In this document: positions 38,243 through 50,323 of the stretch, piece after piece
Position numbering within the stretch: the first letter of the stretch is position 1
How the letters are laid out: the number at the start of each line of letters is the position of its first letter
Source of the DNA: Lactobacillus panisapium
Lineage (GTDB): Bacteria; Bacillota; Bacilli; Lactobacillales; Lactobacillaceae
Assembly: GCF_019469265.1 (NCBI RefSeq)
Contig: NZ_CP048268.1
Location: forward strand, 1,629,001-1,693,000
Reading direction: 5' to 3'
Length of the DNA stretch: 64,000 bases
Translations under genes and position numbers: made by a program
Notes under the pieces: model-generated
The model's database searches: none
What the model saw: the letters and a program-made list of their open reading frames with translations, nothing else
Told to the model about the DNA's origin: nothing

Positions 38243-38713
38243 TTAGAAACGATAGTGAGCAAATGCACGGTTAGCTTCAGCCATACGATGTACATCTTCA
38301 CGCTTCTTAACTGCTGAACCAGTGTTGTTAGAAGCATCAATGATTTCGTTAGCTAAACGCTCATCCATTGTGTGCTCATTACGTAAACGAGCATATGAAA
38401 CAAGCCATCTTAAGCCCAAAGTAGTTCTTCTTTCTGGACGAACTTCAACTGGAATTTGGTAGTTTGAACCACCGATACGGCGAGCTCTAACTTCCAAAAC
38501 TGGCATAATGTTGTTCATAGCTTCTTCAAAGACTTCAAGTGGTTCCTTACCAGTCTTTTCTTTCACGATGTCAAAAGCATCATAAAGGATTGAAGATGCC
38601 TTAGCTCTCTTACCATCAAGCATCAAGTGGTTGATCAACTTAGTAACAAGCTTTGAATTGTAAACTGGATCCGCTAAAATATCTCTTTTAGTTACGTGTC
38701 CTTTTCTAGGCAT
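38243..38713 (-). CDS. rpsG: Ribosomal protein S7
   Basis: Small-subunit protein S7, 156 residues, which nucleates assembly of the 30S head and contacts the E-site tRNA. It shows [38 protein letters not shown] and [12 protein letters not shown] at the end. It lies between rpsL and fusA. Confidence 0.98.
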   Translation of the reverse strand: MPRKGHVTKRDILADPVYNSKLVTKLINHLMLDGKRAKASSILYDAFDIVKEKTGKEPLEVFEEAMNNIMPVLEVRARRIGGSNYQIPVEVRPERRTTLGLRWLVSYARLRNEHTMDERLANEIIDASNNTGSAVKKREDVHRMAEANRAFAHYRF

Positions 38714-38727
38714 TATTTAACTCCTCC

Positions 38728-39135
38728 TTAATCTTTCTTGGCACCGTACTTAGAACGGCCTTGCTTTCTGCCGTCAACACCGGCAGTATCAAGTGCACCA
38801 CGGATGATGTGGTAACGTACACCAGGAAGGTCCTTTACACGACCACCACGAATTAAAACAACGGAGTGTTCTTGTAAGTTGTGGCCTTCACCTGGAATAT
38901 AAGCAGTAACTTCAATTAAGTTTGAAAGACGAACACGAGCATACTTACGTAAAGCTGAGTTTGGCTTCTTTGGAGTCATAGTACCAACACGAGTTGCAAC
39001 TCCACGCATTTGTGGTGCTGGGTTTGATACTAATTCTTTCTTCATACTGTTGTAGCCGTAGCTTAAGGCTGGTGATTTTGATTTAGTCGTCTTTGAATGA
39101 CGGCCTTTTCTTACCAATTGGTTAATGGTTGGCAT
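38728..39135 (-). CDS. rpsL: Ribosomal protein S12
   Basis: Small-subunit protein S12, 135 residues, at the decoding centre. It has the normal [17 protein letters not shown] and [28 protein letters not shown] segments, including the lysines whose change gives streptomycin resistance, so a sensitive form is expected. It is the first gene of the str operon, with a leader hairpin and promoter upstream. Confidence 0.98.
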   Translation of the reverse strand: MPTINQLVRKGRHSKTTKSKSPALSYGYNSMKKELVSNPAPQMRGVATRVGTMTPKKPNSALRKYARVRLSNLIEVTAYIPGEGHNLQEHSVVLIRGGRVKDLPGVRYHIIRGALDTAGVDGRKQGRSKYGAKKD

Positions 39136-39174
39136 TAAATTGTTCCTCCTAAAATTTGATTATCTTGTTCACAC

Positions 39175-39203
39175 ATCCAGGAGTTTCTTTTTTAGTCCTG
39201 AAT
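39175..39203 (-). promoter_or_regulatory. Hairpin in the rpsL leader
   Basis: On the minus strand, AUUCAGGA pairs with UCCUGGAU (8 bp with one G-U) around a 13-base A-rich loop, between the promoter and rpsL. It may be a ribosomal-protein binding leader. Confidence 0.45.
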
Positions 39204-39227
39204 CTATCTTCAAAATGCACAATTGAC

Positions 39228-39255
39228 ATTGTACTCCCTTTTTACCAAAAAGCAA
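39228..39255 (-). promoter_or_regulatory. str operon promoter
   Basis: On the minus strand, TTGCTT and TACAAT are 16 bases apart, giving a leader of about 85 bases before rpsL. Confidence 0.7.
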
Positions 39256-39314
39256 AATTATTTTGGCAAAAAAGTTTTTTTATTTTTAGCGTAACTAATG
39301 ATGGGAGGTAAAAA

Positions 39315-40007
39315 ATGGCTTGGATTTATCAACTTACTAACTTTTTAATTGGGACCTGCTTAGCATCCCACGCCTGTGTTGTTTGCGACCGCTTTGATAC
39401 TGGTGACTTCATTTGGGGACGTTCTCGCTGTGATTTCTGTTTAACTAAACTTACTTTGGTGGACGAGTTGCCAATTTTGTCCTATTGTTTTTTACACGGA
39501 AAATGTCGCTACTGCCAGCGCAGTATTTCAGTTAAATTACCGTTAATCGAATTTTTGGGTGGTTTAGCATATCTTAAGATTGATTTTAGTCAGATGACCG
39601 GAATTGCCACTGCGATTGTCATTTTTTGTTTACTACTGGCCGCAATCAGCGATTATGACAGGCTAGAATTTCACCTAGCAATGATTTTTCCCGCGCTTTT
39701 ATTAACACTACTTAGATTCAAACATCTCTTTAAGTTACAATTAGGCGATTTAATTGAACTAATTCCTATTTTGCTAGTCTTGCTTTTTTATACTATGCAA
39801 AAGAAGTTGGGTTCGGGTGATTTAATTATCTACTTAATTTTAGCCTTTTTCTTTACCCCTCACTTTGCTAACCTGGTTTTTCTTTTTGGCTCTTTTCTAC
39901 TTCTCTTTCAATTCTTTCTAAAAAGAAAAACTTGGTCATTGCAAAAGCAAATTGCCTTTGTACCGTATATTTTTGTTGGACTAATCATTCAATTACTTCT
40001 GCAATAG
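39315..40007 (+). CDS. Type IV prepilin peptidase (A24 family, ComC-like)
   Basis: This membrane aspartic peptidase has 230 residues and cleaves and N-methylates prepilin-like proteins such as the ComG pseudopilins. Two CxxC pairs occur in the N-terminal cytoplasmic domain (CDFC at about 38 and CRYC at about 61). The catalytic aspartates are in ISDYDRL (about 115) and the GSGD motif (about 161). There are about six membrane helices. The ATG follows GGGAGG. It is a lone plus-strand gene between the str and rpo operons; its pilin substrates must be encoded elsewhere. Whether the cell is competent is unknown. Confidence 0.88.
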   Translation: MAWIYQLTNFLIGTCLASHACVVCDRFDTGDFIWGRSRCDFCLTKLTLVDELPILSYCFLHGKCRYCQRSISVKLPLIEFLGGLAYLKIDFSQMTGIATAIVIFCLLLAAISDYDRLEFHLAMIFPALLLTLLRFKHLFKLQLGDLIELIPILLVLLFYTMQKKLGSGDLIIYLILAFFFTPHFANLVFLFGSFLLLFQFFLKRKTWSLQKQIAFVPYIFVGLIIQLLLQ

Positions 40008-40008
40008 C

Positions 40009-40053
40009 AAAAAAATAGCTTTCCTACTTTAATTAGTAGAAAAGCTATTTTTA
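40009..40053. terminator. Bidirectional terminator between the prepilin peptidase gene and rpoC
   Basis: The stem AAATAGCTTTCCTACT/AGTAGAAAAGCTATTT has one mismatch and T-runs on both strands, serving the convergent genes. Confidence 0.88.
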
Positions 40054-40067
40054 TTAATAAATTTTAC

Positions 40068-43000
40068 TTATCCTTGTGGTTCCCCAGCTTGATCAGCTTC
40101 CTTCATCTTTTTCTCAATATCAGCTATTGAGTAGACAGACTTAGGCTTCTTCACATCAGCTTCAGGTTCCATATCACGGTAAATTGGAAGACCAGTACCG
40201 GCTGGAATAATCTTACCGATGATAACATTTTCTTTCAAACCAAGAAGTGGATCGTTCTTGCCTCTGATTGAAGCATCAGTCAGCACACGAGTAGTTTCCT
40301 GGAATGAAGCAGCTGACAAGAAACTATTAGTTTCAAGGGCAGCCTTAGTAATACCAAGAATTACACTTTGAGCAGTTGCAGGGATTCCACCTGAAATAAT
40401 TACTGAAGTGTTGCGTTCCTTGAATTCGCCAATATCCATGATTTCACCTGGAAGCAAGTTAGTCTCACCAGGATCAAGAACACGAACTTTTTGCAACATT
40501 TGTCTAGTTAAGACCTCAACGTGCTTATCTGAAATGTCAACACCCTGCATCCGGTAAGCCTTTTGTACTTCAACCAAGATGTATTCTTCGGTTGTCAACG
40601 TATCAGTTACTTGAATTAATTCCTTAGGATCGATTGAACCAAGAGTCAACTTGTTACCACGGCGAACTTCATCACCTTCACTGACTGCAACTGAAGCAGT
40701 ATAAGGAACACTGTAGCTTCTAGTATCGATCTTACCCTTAACAGTAATTTCACGTGTGTGCTCTGCTGGGTTTTCTTGAATTGAGTCAATAACACCATCA
40801 ACTTCAGAAATAACAGCACGACCCTTAGGGTTACGAGCTTCAAACAATTCTTGCACACGAGGAAGACCCTGAGTAATATCTTCAGCACCGGCAACACCAC
40901 CGTTGTGGAAAGTACGTAAAGTAAGCTGCGTACCAGGTTCACCAATTGATTGAGCGGCAACAGTACCAACTGCTTCACCAACTTCAACTTCTTCACCCGT
41001 AGCCAGGTTCATACCATAACATTTACGGCAGACACCGTGAGGGGTATCACAAGTTAAAATTGACCGAATCTTCACGTCTGTAACACCGGCATCACAAATT
41101 TTATGTGACAGATTTTCATCAAGCATTACATTTGGTCCAACGATCGCCTCACCGGTTTGTGGATCCTTAACAGTTTCAGCAGTGAACCGACCAAGTAAAC
41201 GATCGTATAATGGCTCAATTAATTCGTCACCTTCCATGATTGAGTGAACATTGATACCACGATCAGTGCCACAGTCATCTTCACGGATAATAACATCTTG
41301 AGCAACATCAACCAAACGACGAGTTAAGTAACCTGACTGAGCAGTCTTCAAGGCCGTATCAGTCATTCCCTTACGTGCACCGTGAGTGGACATGAATAAT
41401 TCTAGAACTGACAAACCTTCCTTGAAGTTTGAAGTAACTGGAATTTCGAACAAACCACCGTTAGGAGTGGCCATCAAACCACGCATTCCGGCAAGCTGAG
41501 TAAAGTTAGAAATATTACCACGAGCACCGGAGTCAGCCATGATTGTAATAGGATTACGTGGATCATAGATCTGTGCAATCTCATTTTGAACCTGGTCCTT
41601 ACACTCATTCCAAATACTAATTACTCGATCGTGACGTTCTTGCTCAGTAATTAAACCACGTCTAAACTGCTTAGAAACGACGTCAACTTGCTTGTGGGCC
41701 TTAGCTACCTTTTCATCCTTGTCATCAATTTCTGGAACATCGGTCATTCCGATTGTAATACCAGAAGTAGTTGAACTTGTGTAACCAAGTGTCTTCAAGT
41801 CATCAAGGTATTCTGAAGTTCTTTGAACCTTGTAGTACTTGTAAATTGTGGCAATTGAGTCAGATAAGAATGATTTCTTAAATGGCGTAGCAATTAAATC
41901 ACCAGCAACATTATCAATTTTTTCATGAATATCCTCACCTGGCTCTAAGAAGTACTTAGCAGCTAGTGGATTATTCAGGTTCTCTTCAGTTGGCTCGTTA
42001 ACGTAGAAGTAATCTTCTGGGAAGATTTGGTTGAAAATCACACGACCATAGGTAGTAATGAAAATGCCGTGTTCATAACCTTTAGGCCATGCCTTCTTTG
42101 GCATTGAGTCCGCAGACATTCCAATAATTGAGTGATAATGAATATCACCATTATTGTATGCAACAGTTGCTTCGTCAGGTGAATTAAAGATCATTCCTTC
42201 ACCTTCACGACCCTTTTCAGCTTGAGTCAACCAGTAGTTACCTAAAACGATATCCTGAGAAGGAGTAACGATTGGCTTACCATCTTTTGGAGCAAGAATA
42301 TGATGAGCTGCAAGCATTAACAAGCGTGATTCTGCAACAGCTTCATCTGACAAAGGTACGTGAATGGCCATCTGGTCACCATCGAAGTCAGCGTTGTAAG
42401 CTTCACAGGCAAGTGGGTGCAAACGAATTGATTTACCAGGAACTAAAACTGGTTCAAAGGCTTGGATACTCAAACGGTGTAATGTTGGCGCACGGTTTAG
42501 TAAAACCGTTCTTTCCTTAATTACATCTTCAAGTACATCCCAGACATCATCGTCTTCACGATCAATCTTACGCTTAGCGCTCTTAATGTTAGAAGCAATC
42601 TTGCGTTTAACCAATTCATGCATAACAAATGGCTTGAATAATTCTAGTGCCATTGGACGAGGAACACCACATTGATAGAACTTCAATTTTGGTGAAACAT
42701 CGATAACTGAACGACCAGAGTAGTCAACACGCTTACCAAGCAAGTTTTGACGGAAACGTCCTTGCTTACCCTTAAGCATGTGTGAAAGTGACTTAAGTGG
42801 ACGGTTACCAGGCCCAACAACTGAACGACCACGACGACCGTTATCAATTAAAGCGTCGACTGCTTCTTGCAACATCCGCTTTTCGTTTTGAACGATAATG
42901 TTTGGTGCATTCAGGTCAAGTAATCTCTTCAAACGGTTATTACGGTTAATAACCCGACGGTACAAGTCGTTTAAGTCTGAAGTGGCAAAACGGCCACCTT

Positions 43001-43733
43001 CAAGTTGTACCATTGGACGCAAGTCTGGTGGGATGACTGGGACAGCGTCAATCACCATCCATTCAGGCTTATTGCCAGAATCTTTAAACGCATCCAAGAT
43101 ATCTAATCTTCTGATTGCACGAGTCCGTTTTTGACCTGTAGCAGTTTCCAATTCTTTCTTTAAATCTTTAACTTCTTTTTCAAGGTCAACCTTGCGCAAT
43201 AAGTCACGGATTGCTTCGGCACCCATTTTGGCTTCAAAGCGACTACCAAACTTAGCTTTTTGCTCACGGTATTCAGCTTCCGTCAGCAATTGTTTAAATT
43301 CAAGGTCTGTATCGCCTGGATCAATCACGATATATGCTGCAAAGTAGATAACTTCTTCCAGCAATCTTGGTGACATATCAAGAATTAATCCCATCCGTGA
43401 TGGAATACCCTTAAAGTACCAAATATGAGTAACTGGAGCGGCCAACTCAATGTGACCCATCCGTTCCCGTCTAACTTTAGAGGAAGTAACTTCAACCCCA
43501 CAGCGATCACAAACGATTCCGCGGTATCTTACACCCTTGTATTTGCCACATGCACAGGCCCAATCCTTGGTTGGTCCAAAGATTCTTTCGTCAAACAGAC
43601 CATCCTTTTCTGGCTTTAAAGTACGGTAGTTAATCGTTTCTGGCTTCTTAACTTCACCATACGACCAGCTCCGAATTTTGTTTGGCGAAGCAAGACCAAT
43701 TTGCATGCTTTCAAATTTATTTACGTCGATCAA
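40068..43733 (-). CDS. rpoC: RNA polymerase beta' subunit
   Basis: The catalytic beta' subunit has 1221 residues. The N-terminal zinc finger uses Cys60, Cys62, Cys75 and Cys78. The active site is NADFDGDQM, with three aspartates chelating magnesium, and a second zinc site is seen near [13 protein letters not shown]. Bridge helix and trigger loop regions are intact (for example GFRGLMATP-type text here as [11 protein letters not shown]). The start is TTG, 8 bases after AGGGGG. The C-terminus is charged and short. It follows rpoB by 16 bases. Confidence 0.98.
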   Translation of the reverse strand: MIDVNKFESMQIGLASPNKIRSWSYGEVKKPETINYRTLKPEKDGLFDERIFGPTKDWACACGKYKGVRYRGIVCDRCGVEVTSSKVRRERMGHIELAAPVTHIWYFKGIPSRMGLILDMSPRLLEEVIYFAAYIVIDPGDTDLEFKQLLTEAEYREQKAKFGSRFEAKMGAEAIRDLLRKVDLEKEVKDLKKELETATGQKRTRAIRRLDILDAFKDSGNKPEWMVIDAVPVIPPDLRPMVQLEGGRFATSDLNDLYRRVINRNNRLKRLLDLNAPNIIVQNEKRMLQEAVDALIDNGRRGRSVVGPGNRPLKSLSHMLKGKQGRFRQNLLGKRVDYSGRSVIDVSPKLKFYQCGVPRPMALELFKPFVMHELVKRKIASNIKSAKRKIDREDDDVWDVLEDVIKERTVLLNRAPTLHRLSIQAFEPVLVPGKSIRLHPLACEAYNADFDGDQMAIHVPLSDEAVAESRLLMLAAHHILAPKDGKPIVTPSQDIVLGNYWLTQAEKGREGEGMIFNSPDEATVAYNNGDIHYHSIIGMSADSMPKKAWPKGYEHGIFITTYGRVIFNQIFPEDYFYVNEPTEENLNNPLAAKYFLEPGEDIHEKIDNVAGDLIATPFKKSFLSDSIATIYKYYKVQRTSEYLDDLKTLGYTSSTTSGITIGMTDVPEIDDKDEKVAKAHKQVDVVSKQFRRGLITEQERHDRVISIWNECKDQVQNEIAQIYDPRNPITIMADSGARGNISNFTQLAGMRGLMATPNGGLFEIPVTSNFKEGLSVLELFMSTHGARKGMTDTALKTAQSGYLTRRLVDVAQDVIIREDDCGTDRGINVHSIMEGDELIEPLYDRLLGRFTAETVKDPQTGEAIVGPNVMLDENLSHKICDAGVTDVKIRSILTCDTPHGVCRKCYGMNLATGEEVEVGEAVGTVAAQSIGEPGTQLTLRTFHNGGVAGAEDITQGLPRVQELFEARNPKGRAVISEVDGVIDSIQENPAEHTREITVKGKIDTRSYSVPYTASVAVSEGDEVRRGNKLTLGSIDPKELIQVTDTLTTEEYILVEVQKAYRMQGVDISDKHVEVLTRQMLQKVRVLDPGETNLLPGEIMDIGEFKERNTSVIISGGIPATAQSVILGITKAALETNSFLSAASFQETTRVLTDASIRGKNDPLLGLKENVIIGKIIPAGTGLPIYRDMEPEADVKKPKSVYSIADIEKKMKEADQAGEPQG

Positions 43734-43749
43734 AAGTTTAACCCCCTAC

Positions 43750-46700
43750 TTATTTAGAAATCTTATTATCGTCATCAGATTCATTCACAGGAGTATCAAC
43801 AGGTGTTGATTCCTCAGTTTCTTCATCTTCAGATTTTGTGGTTTCTTCGGCTAACTTCTTCTTTTGTTGTTCTTCGGCCATCTTCGACAAAGTATCAATA
43901 TTCAAATGTTCATTTGAATCATCATCCATGTCGCGCAATTCAATTTCCTTGTGGTCCATGTCAAGAACACGAATATCTAGTCCTAAAGATTGCAATTCCT
44001 TGACTAAAACGCGGAATGACTCTGGCACACCTGGCTTAGGAATTCTATCGCCCTTAACAATTGCCTCATAAGCCTTAACACGTCCAACAACATCATCGGA
44101 CTTGTAAGTCAAAATTTCTTGCAAAGTATAAGCAGCACCATAAGCTTCAAGTGCCCAAACTTCCATTTCACCAAAACGCTGACCACCAAATTGTGCTTTA
44201 CCACCAAGAGGTTGTTGCGTAACTAATGAGTAAGGCCCAATTGAACGAGCGTGAATCTTATCATCAACCATGTGAGTCAGCTTCAAGTAGTGCATGATTC
44301 CGACAGATACACGGTTATGGAATGGCTCACCAGTCCGACCGTCATAAAGAACAGTTTTACCATCTTTATCAATACCAGCCTTGTGGACAGTATCCCAAAC
44401 ATCATCTTCGCTGGCTCCATCAAATACAGGAGTGGCAACGTGAATACCAAGACTATTAGCTGCTCGACCTAAGTGCAGTTCTAACAGCTGTCCGATGTTC
44501 ATACGTGAAGGAACACCCATTGGGTTCAAACAAATATCAACTGGAGTACCATCTGGTAAGTATGGCATGTCTTCTTCAGGAACAACAGCAGCAACCGTAC
44601 CCTTGTTACCGTGACGACCAGACATCTTGTCTCCGACTTGGATCTTTCTCTTTTGGGCAATGTAAACGCGAACTAAGGTATTTACACCTGGTGAAAGTTC
44701 ATCACCATTTTCACGCGTATAAACCTTGACATCGCGAACAATTCCGCCACCACCATGAGGTACACGAAGGGAAGTATCACGAACTTCACGTGCTTTTTCA
44801 CCAAAAATGGCGTGTAGCAATCTTTCTTCTGCTGATAATTCAGTTACCCCTTTTGGTGTAACCTTACCAACTAAAATATCGCCATCATGAACTTCAGCAC
44901 CAATGCGGACAATTCCTTGACCATCAAGATCCTTTAAAGCATCCTCACCAACATTTGGTAATTCGCGAGTAATTTCTTCAGGTCCAAGCTTAGTGTCACG
45001 TGCTTCAGATTCATAATCCTCAATACTAATTGAAGTATAGACATCATCTTTAACCAGACGTTCTGATAACATGATGGCATCTTCGTAGTTGTACATGTTC
45101 CAAGTCATGAAGGCAATAACTGGGTTTTGTCCCAAAGCAAGTTCTCCGTGATCCATTGTTGGACCATTGACAATTACTTCGCCTTCTTCAACTCGATCAC
45201 CCAACTTAACGTTTGGTGTTTGGTTGTATGACTTAGAATTGTTTGAACGACGGTACTTTTCAAGAGTGTACTTGTCTAAAGTACTGTCATCACGTCTAAT
45301 TCTAACTGTGTTAGCGTCAACATACTCAACTGTACCAGCAGCTTTAGCAACAATAGCTGCACCAGAATCGTGAGCGGCACGATATTCCATACCAGTACCA
45401 ACAAGTGAACTGTGTGGATTAATTAAAGGTGCTGCCTGACGTTGCTGGTTGGCACCCATCAATGCACGGTTAGAGTCATCGTTTTCCAAGAATGGAATAC
45501 ATGCAGACGCAACAGAAACAACTTGCTTAGGAATAACGTCCATGTAATCAATCTTATCTGGACTAACTTCGACGTTATCTTCCTTGTGCCTTGCCAAAAT
45601 TAAGTCATCCTTGAATGAACCATCAGGATTTAACTTAGTGTTAGCACCGGCAATAATGTAGTTATCCTCAACATCAGCTGTTAAGTAGTCAATCTTATCA
45701 GTAACCTTGTGTGTCTTCCATGAAACGCGCCGGTAAGGTGTTTCGATAAAACCGTACTTGTTAATAATTGCGTATGTTGCAAGCGAGTTGATCAACCCAA
45801 TGTTTGGTCCTTCTGGTGTTTCAATTGGGCACAAACGACCATATTGAGTATAGTGAACATCCCGGACCTCGTATCCAGCACGGTCACGAGTCAAACCACC
45901 AGGCCCTAAAGCAGACATACGACGCTTATGCGTTAATTCGCCAAGCGGGTTGTGCTGGTCCATAAACTGTGACAGTTGTGATGACCCGAAAAATTCTTTG
46001 ATGCTGGCAACAATTGGCCGAATATTGATCAATTGCTGTGGTGTAACTGTTGAAGGATCCTGAATTGACATTCTTTCACGAACAACACGTTCCATTCTTG
46101 CTAAACCAATTCTAAATTGATTTTGCAATAATTCACCAACACGACGAATACGACGGTTACCCAAGTGGTCAATATCATCAGTATTACCAATTTCATCTTG
46201 TAATAAGAAGAAGTAGTTAATTGATGCCAAAACATCAGCTGGAGTTAAGTACTTAACATCCTTAGCAATATGACCATTAGAAATTAACTTAACAACACGT
46301 TCTGGGTTAACCTTTGAGTAAACCTTAATTTCTTGCACGTTAATTGGATCTGGCAAGACACCTTCTTTAGAAGGTTCATAAGTAACCATCTTGAAGTCAT
46401 CACGGTCAAGGTACTTTTCCAAACCGTCCATTACTTCATGAGTAACAACAGTACCCTTTTTAGCAATGATTTCACCAGTATCTGGATCAGCTAGAGTTTC
46501 AGCTAAAGTTTGACCGAAAAGACGATTCTTTAATGATAACTTCTTATTAACCTTGTAACGACCAACAGGTGCTAAGTCGTAGCGGCGTGGATCAAAGAAA
46601 CGAGCGTAAAGTAGCGAACGTGAAGAATCGGTTGTCTTTGGTTCACCTGGACGCAGACGTTCGTAAATATCCTTCAACGCCTCGGCAACGCGGGAATCAG

Positions 46701-47391
46701 CTGGATTCTTGTGCACATCTTTATCTAAAGTAAATTGCAATGTGTCACTATCACCGAAAATGTCAGTGATTTCACCATCAGAGCCGATTCCTAATGCTCT
46801 AATTAAAACAGTCAAAGGCAACTTACGGGTACGGTCAACACGAACATATGACACATTTTTAGCGTCAGTTTCGTATTCAAGCCATGCTCCACGGTTAGGA
46901 ATAACTGTGGTCCCAAAGATTTGCCGACCATTCTTATCATAGTCACCTGAGTAGTAGACACTTGGTGATCTAACTAATTGCGAAACAATAACTCTTTCGG
47001 CACCATTGATAATAAATGAACCGGATTCGGTCATTAATGGTAAATCGCCGAAGAAAACATCCTGGGTCTTAATTTCACCGGTTTTTTGGTTAGTCAACTT
47101 TAAGGTTACATGCATTGGTGCAGCATAAGTTGCATCATGATCACGTGCCTCATCAACAGTATACTTTGGCTTTTGCAGTTTATAGCCTACGTATTCAAGC
47201 GAAAGCTTACCTGAAAAGTCACTAATTGGCATAATGTCGTCGAAGACTTCCTTAATACCTTCATCCAAAAACCATTTGTATGATTCAGTTTGGACATCAG
47301 TCAAGTTAGGTAGTTTCAATACTTCTTTAATACGAGAGAAACTACGTCTTGTACGATGTTGACCAAAATTCACTACGTGTCCATTTAACAA
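43750..47391 (-). CDS. rpoB: RNA polymerase beta subunit
   Basis: The beta subunit has 1213 residues. The rifampicin-binding segment [33 protein letters not shown] carries normal residues, so sensitivity is expected. Later blocks are [17 protein letters not shown] and the C-terminal [31 protein letters not shown]. The C-terminal tail (about 1170-1213) is highly acidic, as in other lactobacilli. The start is TTG; a nearby ATG at 47384 is out of frame and closes after four codons. A conserved-looking leader precedes it. Confidence 0.98.
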   Translation of the reverse strand: MLNGHVVNFGQHRTRRSFSRIKEVLKLPNLTDVQTESYKWFLDEGIKEVFDDIMPISDFSGKLSLEYVGYKLQKPKYTVDEARDHDATYAAPMHVTLKLTNQKTGEIKTQDVFFGDLPLMTESGSFIINGAERVIVSQLVRSPSVYYSGDYDKNGRQIFGTTVIPNRGAWLEYETDAKNVSYVRVDRTRKLPLTVLIRALGIGSDGEITDIFGDSDTLQFTLDKDVHKNPADSRVAEALKDIYERLRPGEPKTTDSSRSLLYARFFDPRRYDLAPVGRYKVNKKLSLKNRLFGQTLAETLADPDTGEIIAKKGTVVTHEVMDGLEKYLDRDDFKMVTYEPSKEGVLPDPINVQEIKVYSKVNPERVVKLISNGHIAKDVKYLTPADVLASINYFFLLQDEIGNTDDIDHLGNRRIRRVGELLQNQFRIGLARMERVVRERMSIQDPSTVTPQQLINIRPIVASIKEFFGSSQLSQFMDQHNPLGELTHKRRMSALGPGGLTRDRAGYEVRDVHYTQYGRLCPIETPEGPNIGLINSLATYAIINKYGFIETPYRRVSWKTHKVTDKIDYLTADVEDNYIIAGANTKLNPDGSFKDDLILARHKEDNVEVSPDKIDYMDVIPKQVVSVASACIPFLENDDSNRALMGANQQRQAAPLINPHSSLVGTGMEYRAAHDSGAAIVAKAAGTVEYVDANTVRIRRDDSTLDKYTLEKYRRSNNSKSYNQTPNVKLGDRVEEGEVIVNGPTMDHGELALGQNPVIAFMTWNMYNYEDAIMLSERLVKDDVYTSISIEDYESEARDTKLGPEEITRELPNVGEDALKDLDGQGIVRIGAEVHDGDILVGKVTPKGVTELSAEERLLHAIFGEKAREVRDTSLRVPHGGGGIVRDVKVYTRENGDELSPGVNTLVRVYIAQKRKIQVGDKMSGRHGNKGTVAAVVPEEDMPYLPDGTPVDICLNPMGVPSRMNIGQLLELHLGRAANSLGIHVATPVFDGASEDDVWDTVHKAGIDKDGKTVLYDGRTGEPFHNRVSVGIMHYLKLTHMVDDKIHARSIGPYSLVTQQPLGGKAQFGGQRFGEMEVWALEAYGAAYTLQEILTYKSDDVVGRVKAYEAIVKGDRIPKPGVPESFRVLVKELQSLGLDIRVLDMDHKEIELRDMDDDSNEHLNIDTLSKMAEEQQKKKLAEETTKSEDEETEESTPVDTPVNESDDDNKISK

Positions 47392-47393
47392 GG

Positions 47394-47450
47394 AGAAAAC
47401 ATCCTTTCTGTCAGAGAAAGCTAATATTACATTTTGGTTACAATTTCAAA
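47394..47450 (-). ncRNA. rpoB mRNA leader, possible Lacto-rpoB motif
   Basis: Just upstream of rpoB, the minus strand reads a short hairpin, CTTTCTCTGACAGAAAG, then GGATGTTTTCTCCTTG, which could pair to hide the start region. Lactic acid bacteria are known to carry the Lacto-rpoB RNA motif in exactly this place. I judge the match by position and appearance only. Confidence 0.45.
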
Positions 47451-47467
47451 AAGCGGGATTTTTAAGC

Positions 47468-47505
47468 ATAAAAAAGACAAAAACAACTGTAGTCGTTTTT
47501 GTCCT
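47468..47505 (-). terminator. Terminator after clpC
   Basis: On the minus strand, GACAAAAACGACT pairs with AGTTGTTTTTGTC and is followed by TTTTTTA. It separates clpC from rpoB. Confidence 0.85.
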
Positions 47506-47603
47506 TTATTATTCTGCTGGACAATATATCAGCAAAATCCTGAAAATCAGCCTTTTTAATCACGCATAAATATAGCAAATTTTAAAAGACTTGTCAATCA
47601 ATT

Positions 47604-50111
47604 TTACTTAGAGCCAACAAGACTTTTGTCATTTGCCTTAACAATGTCAAACTTTAATTTATTATGATTACAACCAATTTTGAGCAAGTCGCCTTCTTTA
47701 AGGTCGCCCTTGATTAGCATTGAAGCTATTTCGTCTTCAATATCCTTTTGAATAGCTCTGCGAAGTGGCCGTGCCCCCATCTCAGGATTGTAACCGTCTT
47801 TAGCAATCTTATCTAAAGCGGCACGGGAAATTTTTAATTGAACTCCTTGTTTATTTAACCGGTTAATTAACTTGCGGGTCAACAAGGTAACAATTTGACG
47901 AAGCTGCTTTTGATCAAGTTCGTCAAAAATAATTGTTTCATCAATTCGGTTCAAAAATTCTGGACGGAAGAACTGTTTTAGAGCCTGCCGTACGCGATCT
48001 TTTCGCATTTCAATTTGACTTGAATTATCAGCCGTAAAGCCAACTTCCTTAGTTTCAAACAGAGACCGTGAGCCAAGGTTAGAGGTCATAATCACAATTG
48101 TGTTCTTAAAATCAACCTTGCGTCCCTTAGAATCAGTCAAGAAACCATCATCAAGAACTTGCAATAGCAAATTGAAAACATCTGGGTGCGCTTTTTCAAC
48201 TTCATCCAATAAAACAACGGAATAAGGATGACGTCTGACCTGTTCAGATAATTGGCCACCCTCATCATAGCCAACATAACCCGGTGCAGAACCAATCAGC
48301 TTGCTGTTAGCAATTTGATCCATGTATTCGGACATATCAATTCTGATCAAGTTGTTCTCTGAGCCAAAAATAGAAGCAGCAATTGCCTTAGCTAGTTCCG
48401 TTTTACCAACTCCCGTTGGTCCTAAGAATAGGAAGGAACCAATTGGTCGATTTTCATCCTTAATGCCGCTGCGACTACGACGGACTGCACGGCTAACAGC
48501 CGATACTGCTTTATCTTGGCCAATAATCCGCTTATGCAAATCGCTTTCCAGATTAGCTAAATGCTTAGTTTCATCACGGTTCATCTGCGTGACAGGTACT
48601 CCCGTCCAATTAGAAACTACTTTAGCAACATCTTCTGGCTGAACCATCGATTTTTTACTAGTAGCTTGATCTAGACGATTAGAGAGCTGATCTTGGCGCA
48701 ATTGTAAACTATTTTGCCGATCTTGCAATTGAGCCGCCTTAACGAAGTTTTGGTTAACGGCAGCTTCATTTTTCTGCTCAATGACCTTTTTAATTTGTTC
48801 ATTAATCTGGATTAATTGATTGTTTGAACCCTTACCTGACTTAATTTTAACTGCGGCACTAGCCTCATCAATTAAGTCGATTGCCTTATCGGGTAAATAA
48901 CGGTTGGAAATGTAACGACTTGATAAATCAATTGCATTTTCAATTGCGGAATCGGTAATCTTGACGTGGTGGAACTTTTCATATTTCGGCTTTAATCCTG
49001 ACAAAATTGCCTTAGTTTCAGTTCTTGAAGGTTCATTCAACCGTACGATCTGGAATCGTCTAGCTAAAGCCTGATCTTTTTCAACGTATTTTTGATACTC
49101 ATCAAAGGTTGTTGCACCAATCATTTGAATATCACCACGTGCCAATGATGGTTTTAAGATATTGGCTGCATCAATTGAGCCCTCTGCACCACCTGCACCA
49201 ATTAATGTGTGCATTTCATCGACAAAAAGAATAATCGTACCATCTTCAGTGATTTCTTTAATGATTTTCTTCATTCGGTCTTCGAATTCGCCCCGGTATT
49301 TTGTACCGGCAACAAGACCACCCAAATCAAGAGAAACAACCTGCTTATCCATCAAGTCGTGTGGCACTTTTTTGTTCACAATTGCTGTAGCAATCGCTTC
49401 AGCCACAGCTGTCTTTCCCACACCAGGTTCGCCAATTAACACAGGATTATTTTTATTACGACGAGATAAAATTTCAATTACCCGAGCAACTTCACGGTCA
49501 CGACCGATTACCGGGTCAATTTCCCCGTTTTCAGCTCGCTCATTCAGGTTAACTGAAACTTGATCTAGGGTAGGCGTACTACTGTTGGAATTAGATTGAC
49601 TATTCAGTTCGGGACCATTAAAGTTAGACCAACCATTACCATTATCGGGCTGATCATTATCCTCAATACTATCGTAGTCTGCACCTAAGCTATGGAAAAG
49701 ATCATTGCGCAAGCCACTCAAATCGATATTTAAATTACGCAGAATAGTCGACGCTAAAATTTGATCATTAAGAACTAGTCCGAGCAAAATATGGCAGGTC
49801 TTAATCTTCGAAGAGCCTTCTCGCTCAGCCAATGTACCGGCATAAGCCAATACCATACTTAAACGCGGTGACATTTCCATGTAAGTGGTTTTGCCAGCTG
49901 AACCATAACCAGTATAACGCTCAATTTCTTCACGGATAGCTGTTGGCGTTGCACCCCAAGCGCGCAAGTTCTTGCCTGCTTCGCCATCAGATTCAATTAC
50001 CATCGCAAGCAGTACGTGTTCAGTACCAATCAAGCGATGATGAAAACTTTGTGCTTGTTCACGTGCAATTTCTAAGACTTGATTTGCACTTCTAGTATAA
50101 GATTTTTTCAT
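47604..50111 (-). CDS. clpC: ATP-dependent Clp protease ATP-binding subunit ClpC
   Basis: ClpC, 835 residues, unfolds proteins for the ClpP protease. The N-domain has two Clp-N repeats (about 1-150). AAA-1 has [13 protein letters not shown] and [12 protein letters not shown], a UVR-containing middle domain lies at about 420-470, and AAA-2 has [13 protein letters not shown] and [18 protein letters not shown], with the C-terminal D2-small domain. Two adjacent ATGs occur; the second is 7 bases after AAAGGTGG and is used. No mcsA, mcsB or ctsR gene is next to it, unlike Bacillus, and no GGTCAAA heptads (CtsR box) are visible upstream. Confidence 0.96.
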   Translation of the reverse strand: MKKSYTRSANQVLEIAREQAQSFHHRLIGTEHVLLAMVIESDGEAGKNLRAWGATPTAIREEIERYTGYGSAGKTTYMEMSPRLSMVLAYAGTLAEREGSSKIKTCHILLGLVLNDQILASTILRNLNIDLSGLRNDLFHSLGADYDSIEDNDQPDNGNGWSNFNGPELNSQSNSNSSTPTLDQVSVNLNERAENGEIDPVIGRDREVARVIEILSRRNKNNPVLIGEPGVGKTAVAEAIATAIVNKKVPHDLMDKQVVSLDLGGLVAGTKYRGEFEDRMKKIIKEITEDGTIILFVDEMHTLIGAGGAEGSIDAANILKPSLARGDIQMIGATTFDEYQKYVEKDQALARRFQIVRLNEPSRTETKAILSGLKPKYEKFHHVKITDSAIENAIDLSSRYISNRYLPDKAIDLIDEASAAVKIKSGKGSNNQLIQINEQIKKVIEQKNEAAVNQNFVKAAQLQDRQNSLQLRQDQLSNRLDQATSKKSMVQPEDVAKVVSNWTGVPVTQMNRDETKHLANLESDLHKRIIGQDKAVSAVSRAVRRSRSGIKDENRPIGSFLFLGPTGVGKTELAKAIAASIFGSENNLIRIDMSEYMDQIANSKLIGSAPGYVGYDEGGQLSEQVRRHPYSVVLLDEVEKAHPDVFNLLLQVLDDGFLTDSKGRKVDFKNTIVIMTSNLGSRSLFETKEVGFTADNSSQIEMRKDRVRQALKQFFRPEFLNRIDETIIFDELDQKQLRQIVTLLTRKLINRLNKQGVQLKISRAALDKIAKDGYNPEMGARPLRRAIQKDIEDEIASMLIKGDLKEGDLLKIGCNHNKLKFDIVKANDKSLVGSK

Positions 50112-50135
50112 CATAGCACCACCTTTAAAAATGAC

Positions 50136-50145
50136 GTGTATACAC
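50136..50145. repeat. Palindrome upstream of clpC
   Basis: GTGTATACAC is a perfect 10-base palindrome 25 bases before the clpC start, close to a possible -10 (TATACA). It could be a regulator half-site or chance. Confidence 0.25.
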
Positions 50146-50222
50146 TATAAACTTTTTTGCAAAAATGTAAAATAATTTGATCCAAGCTTGTTAATCGTTT
50201 TGTACTTAAAAACATTGCTCTC

Positions 50223-50252
50223 ATTATAGCAGAGACTAACTTTTGATGCGAA
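50223..50252 (-). promoter_or_regulatory. clpC promoter
   Basis: On the minus strand, the extended -10 TGCTATAAT has a weak -35 (TTCGCA, 18 bases upstream). The leader is about 105 bases. Confidence 0.5.
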
Positions 50253-50282
50253 TTTACATTCTAATTGAATTTAAGATAAAAG

Positions 50283-50318
50283 AAAAGAATAAGTTCGCTA
50301 TCGCTAACTTATTCTTCA
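50283..50318 (-). terminator. Terminator after the small membrane protein gene
   Basis: On the minus strand, AAGAATAAGTT pairs with AACTTATTCTT and is followed by TTCTTTT. The loop also carries short GCGATAGC symmetry. Confidence 0.75.
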
Positions 50319-50323
50319 GAAAA

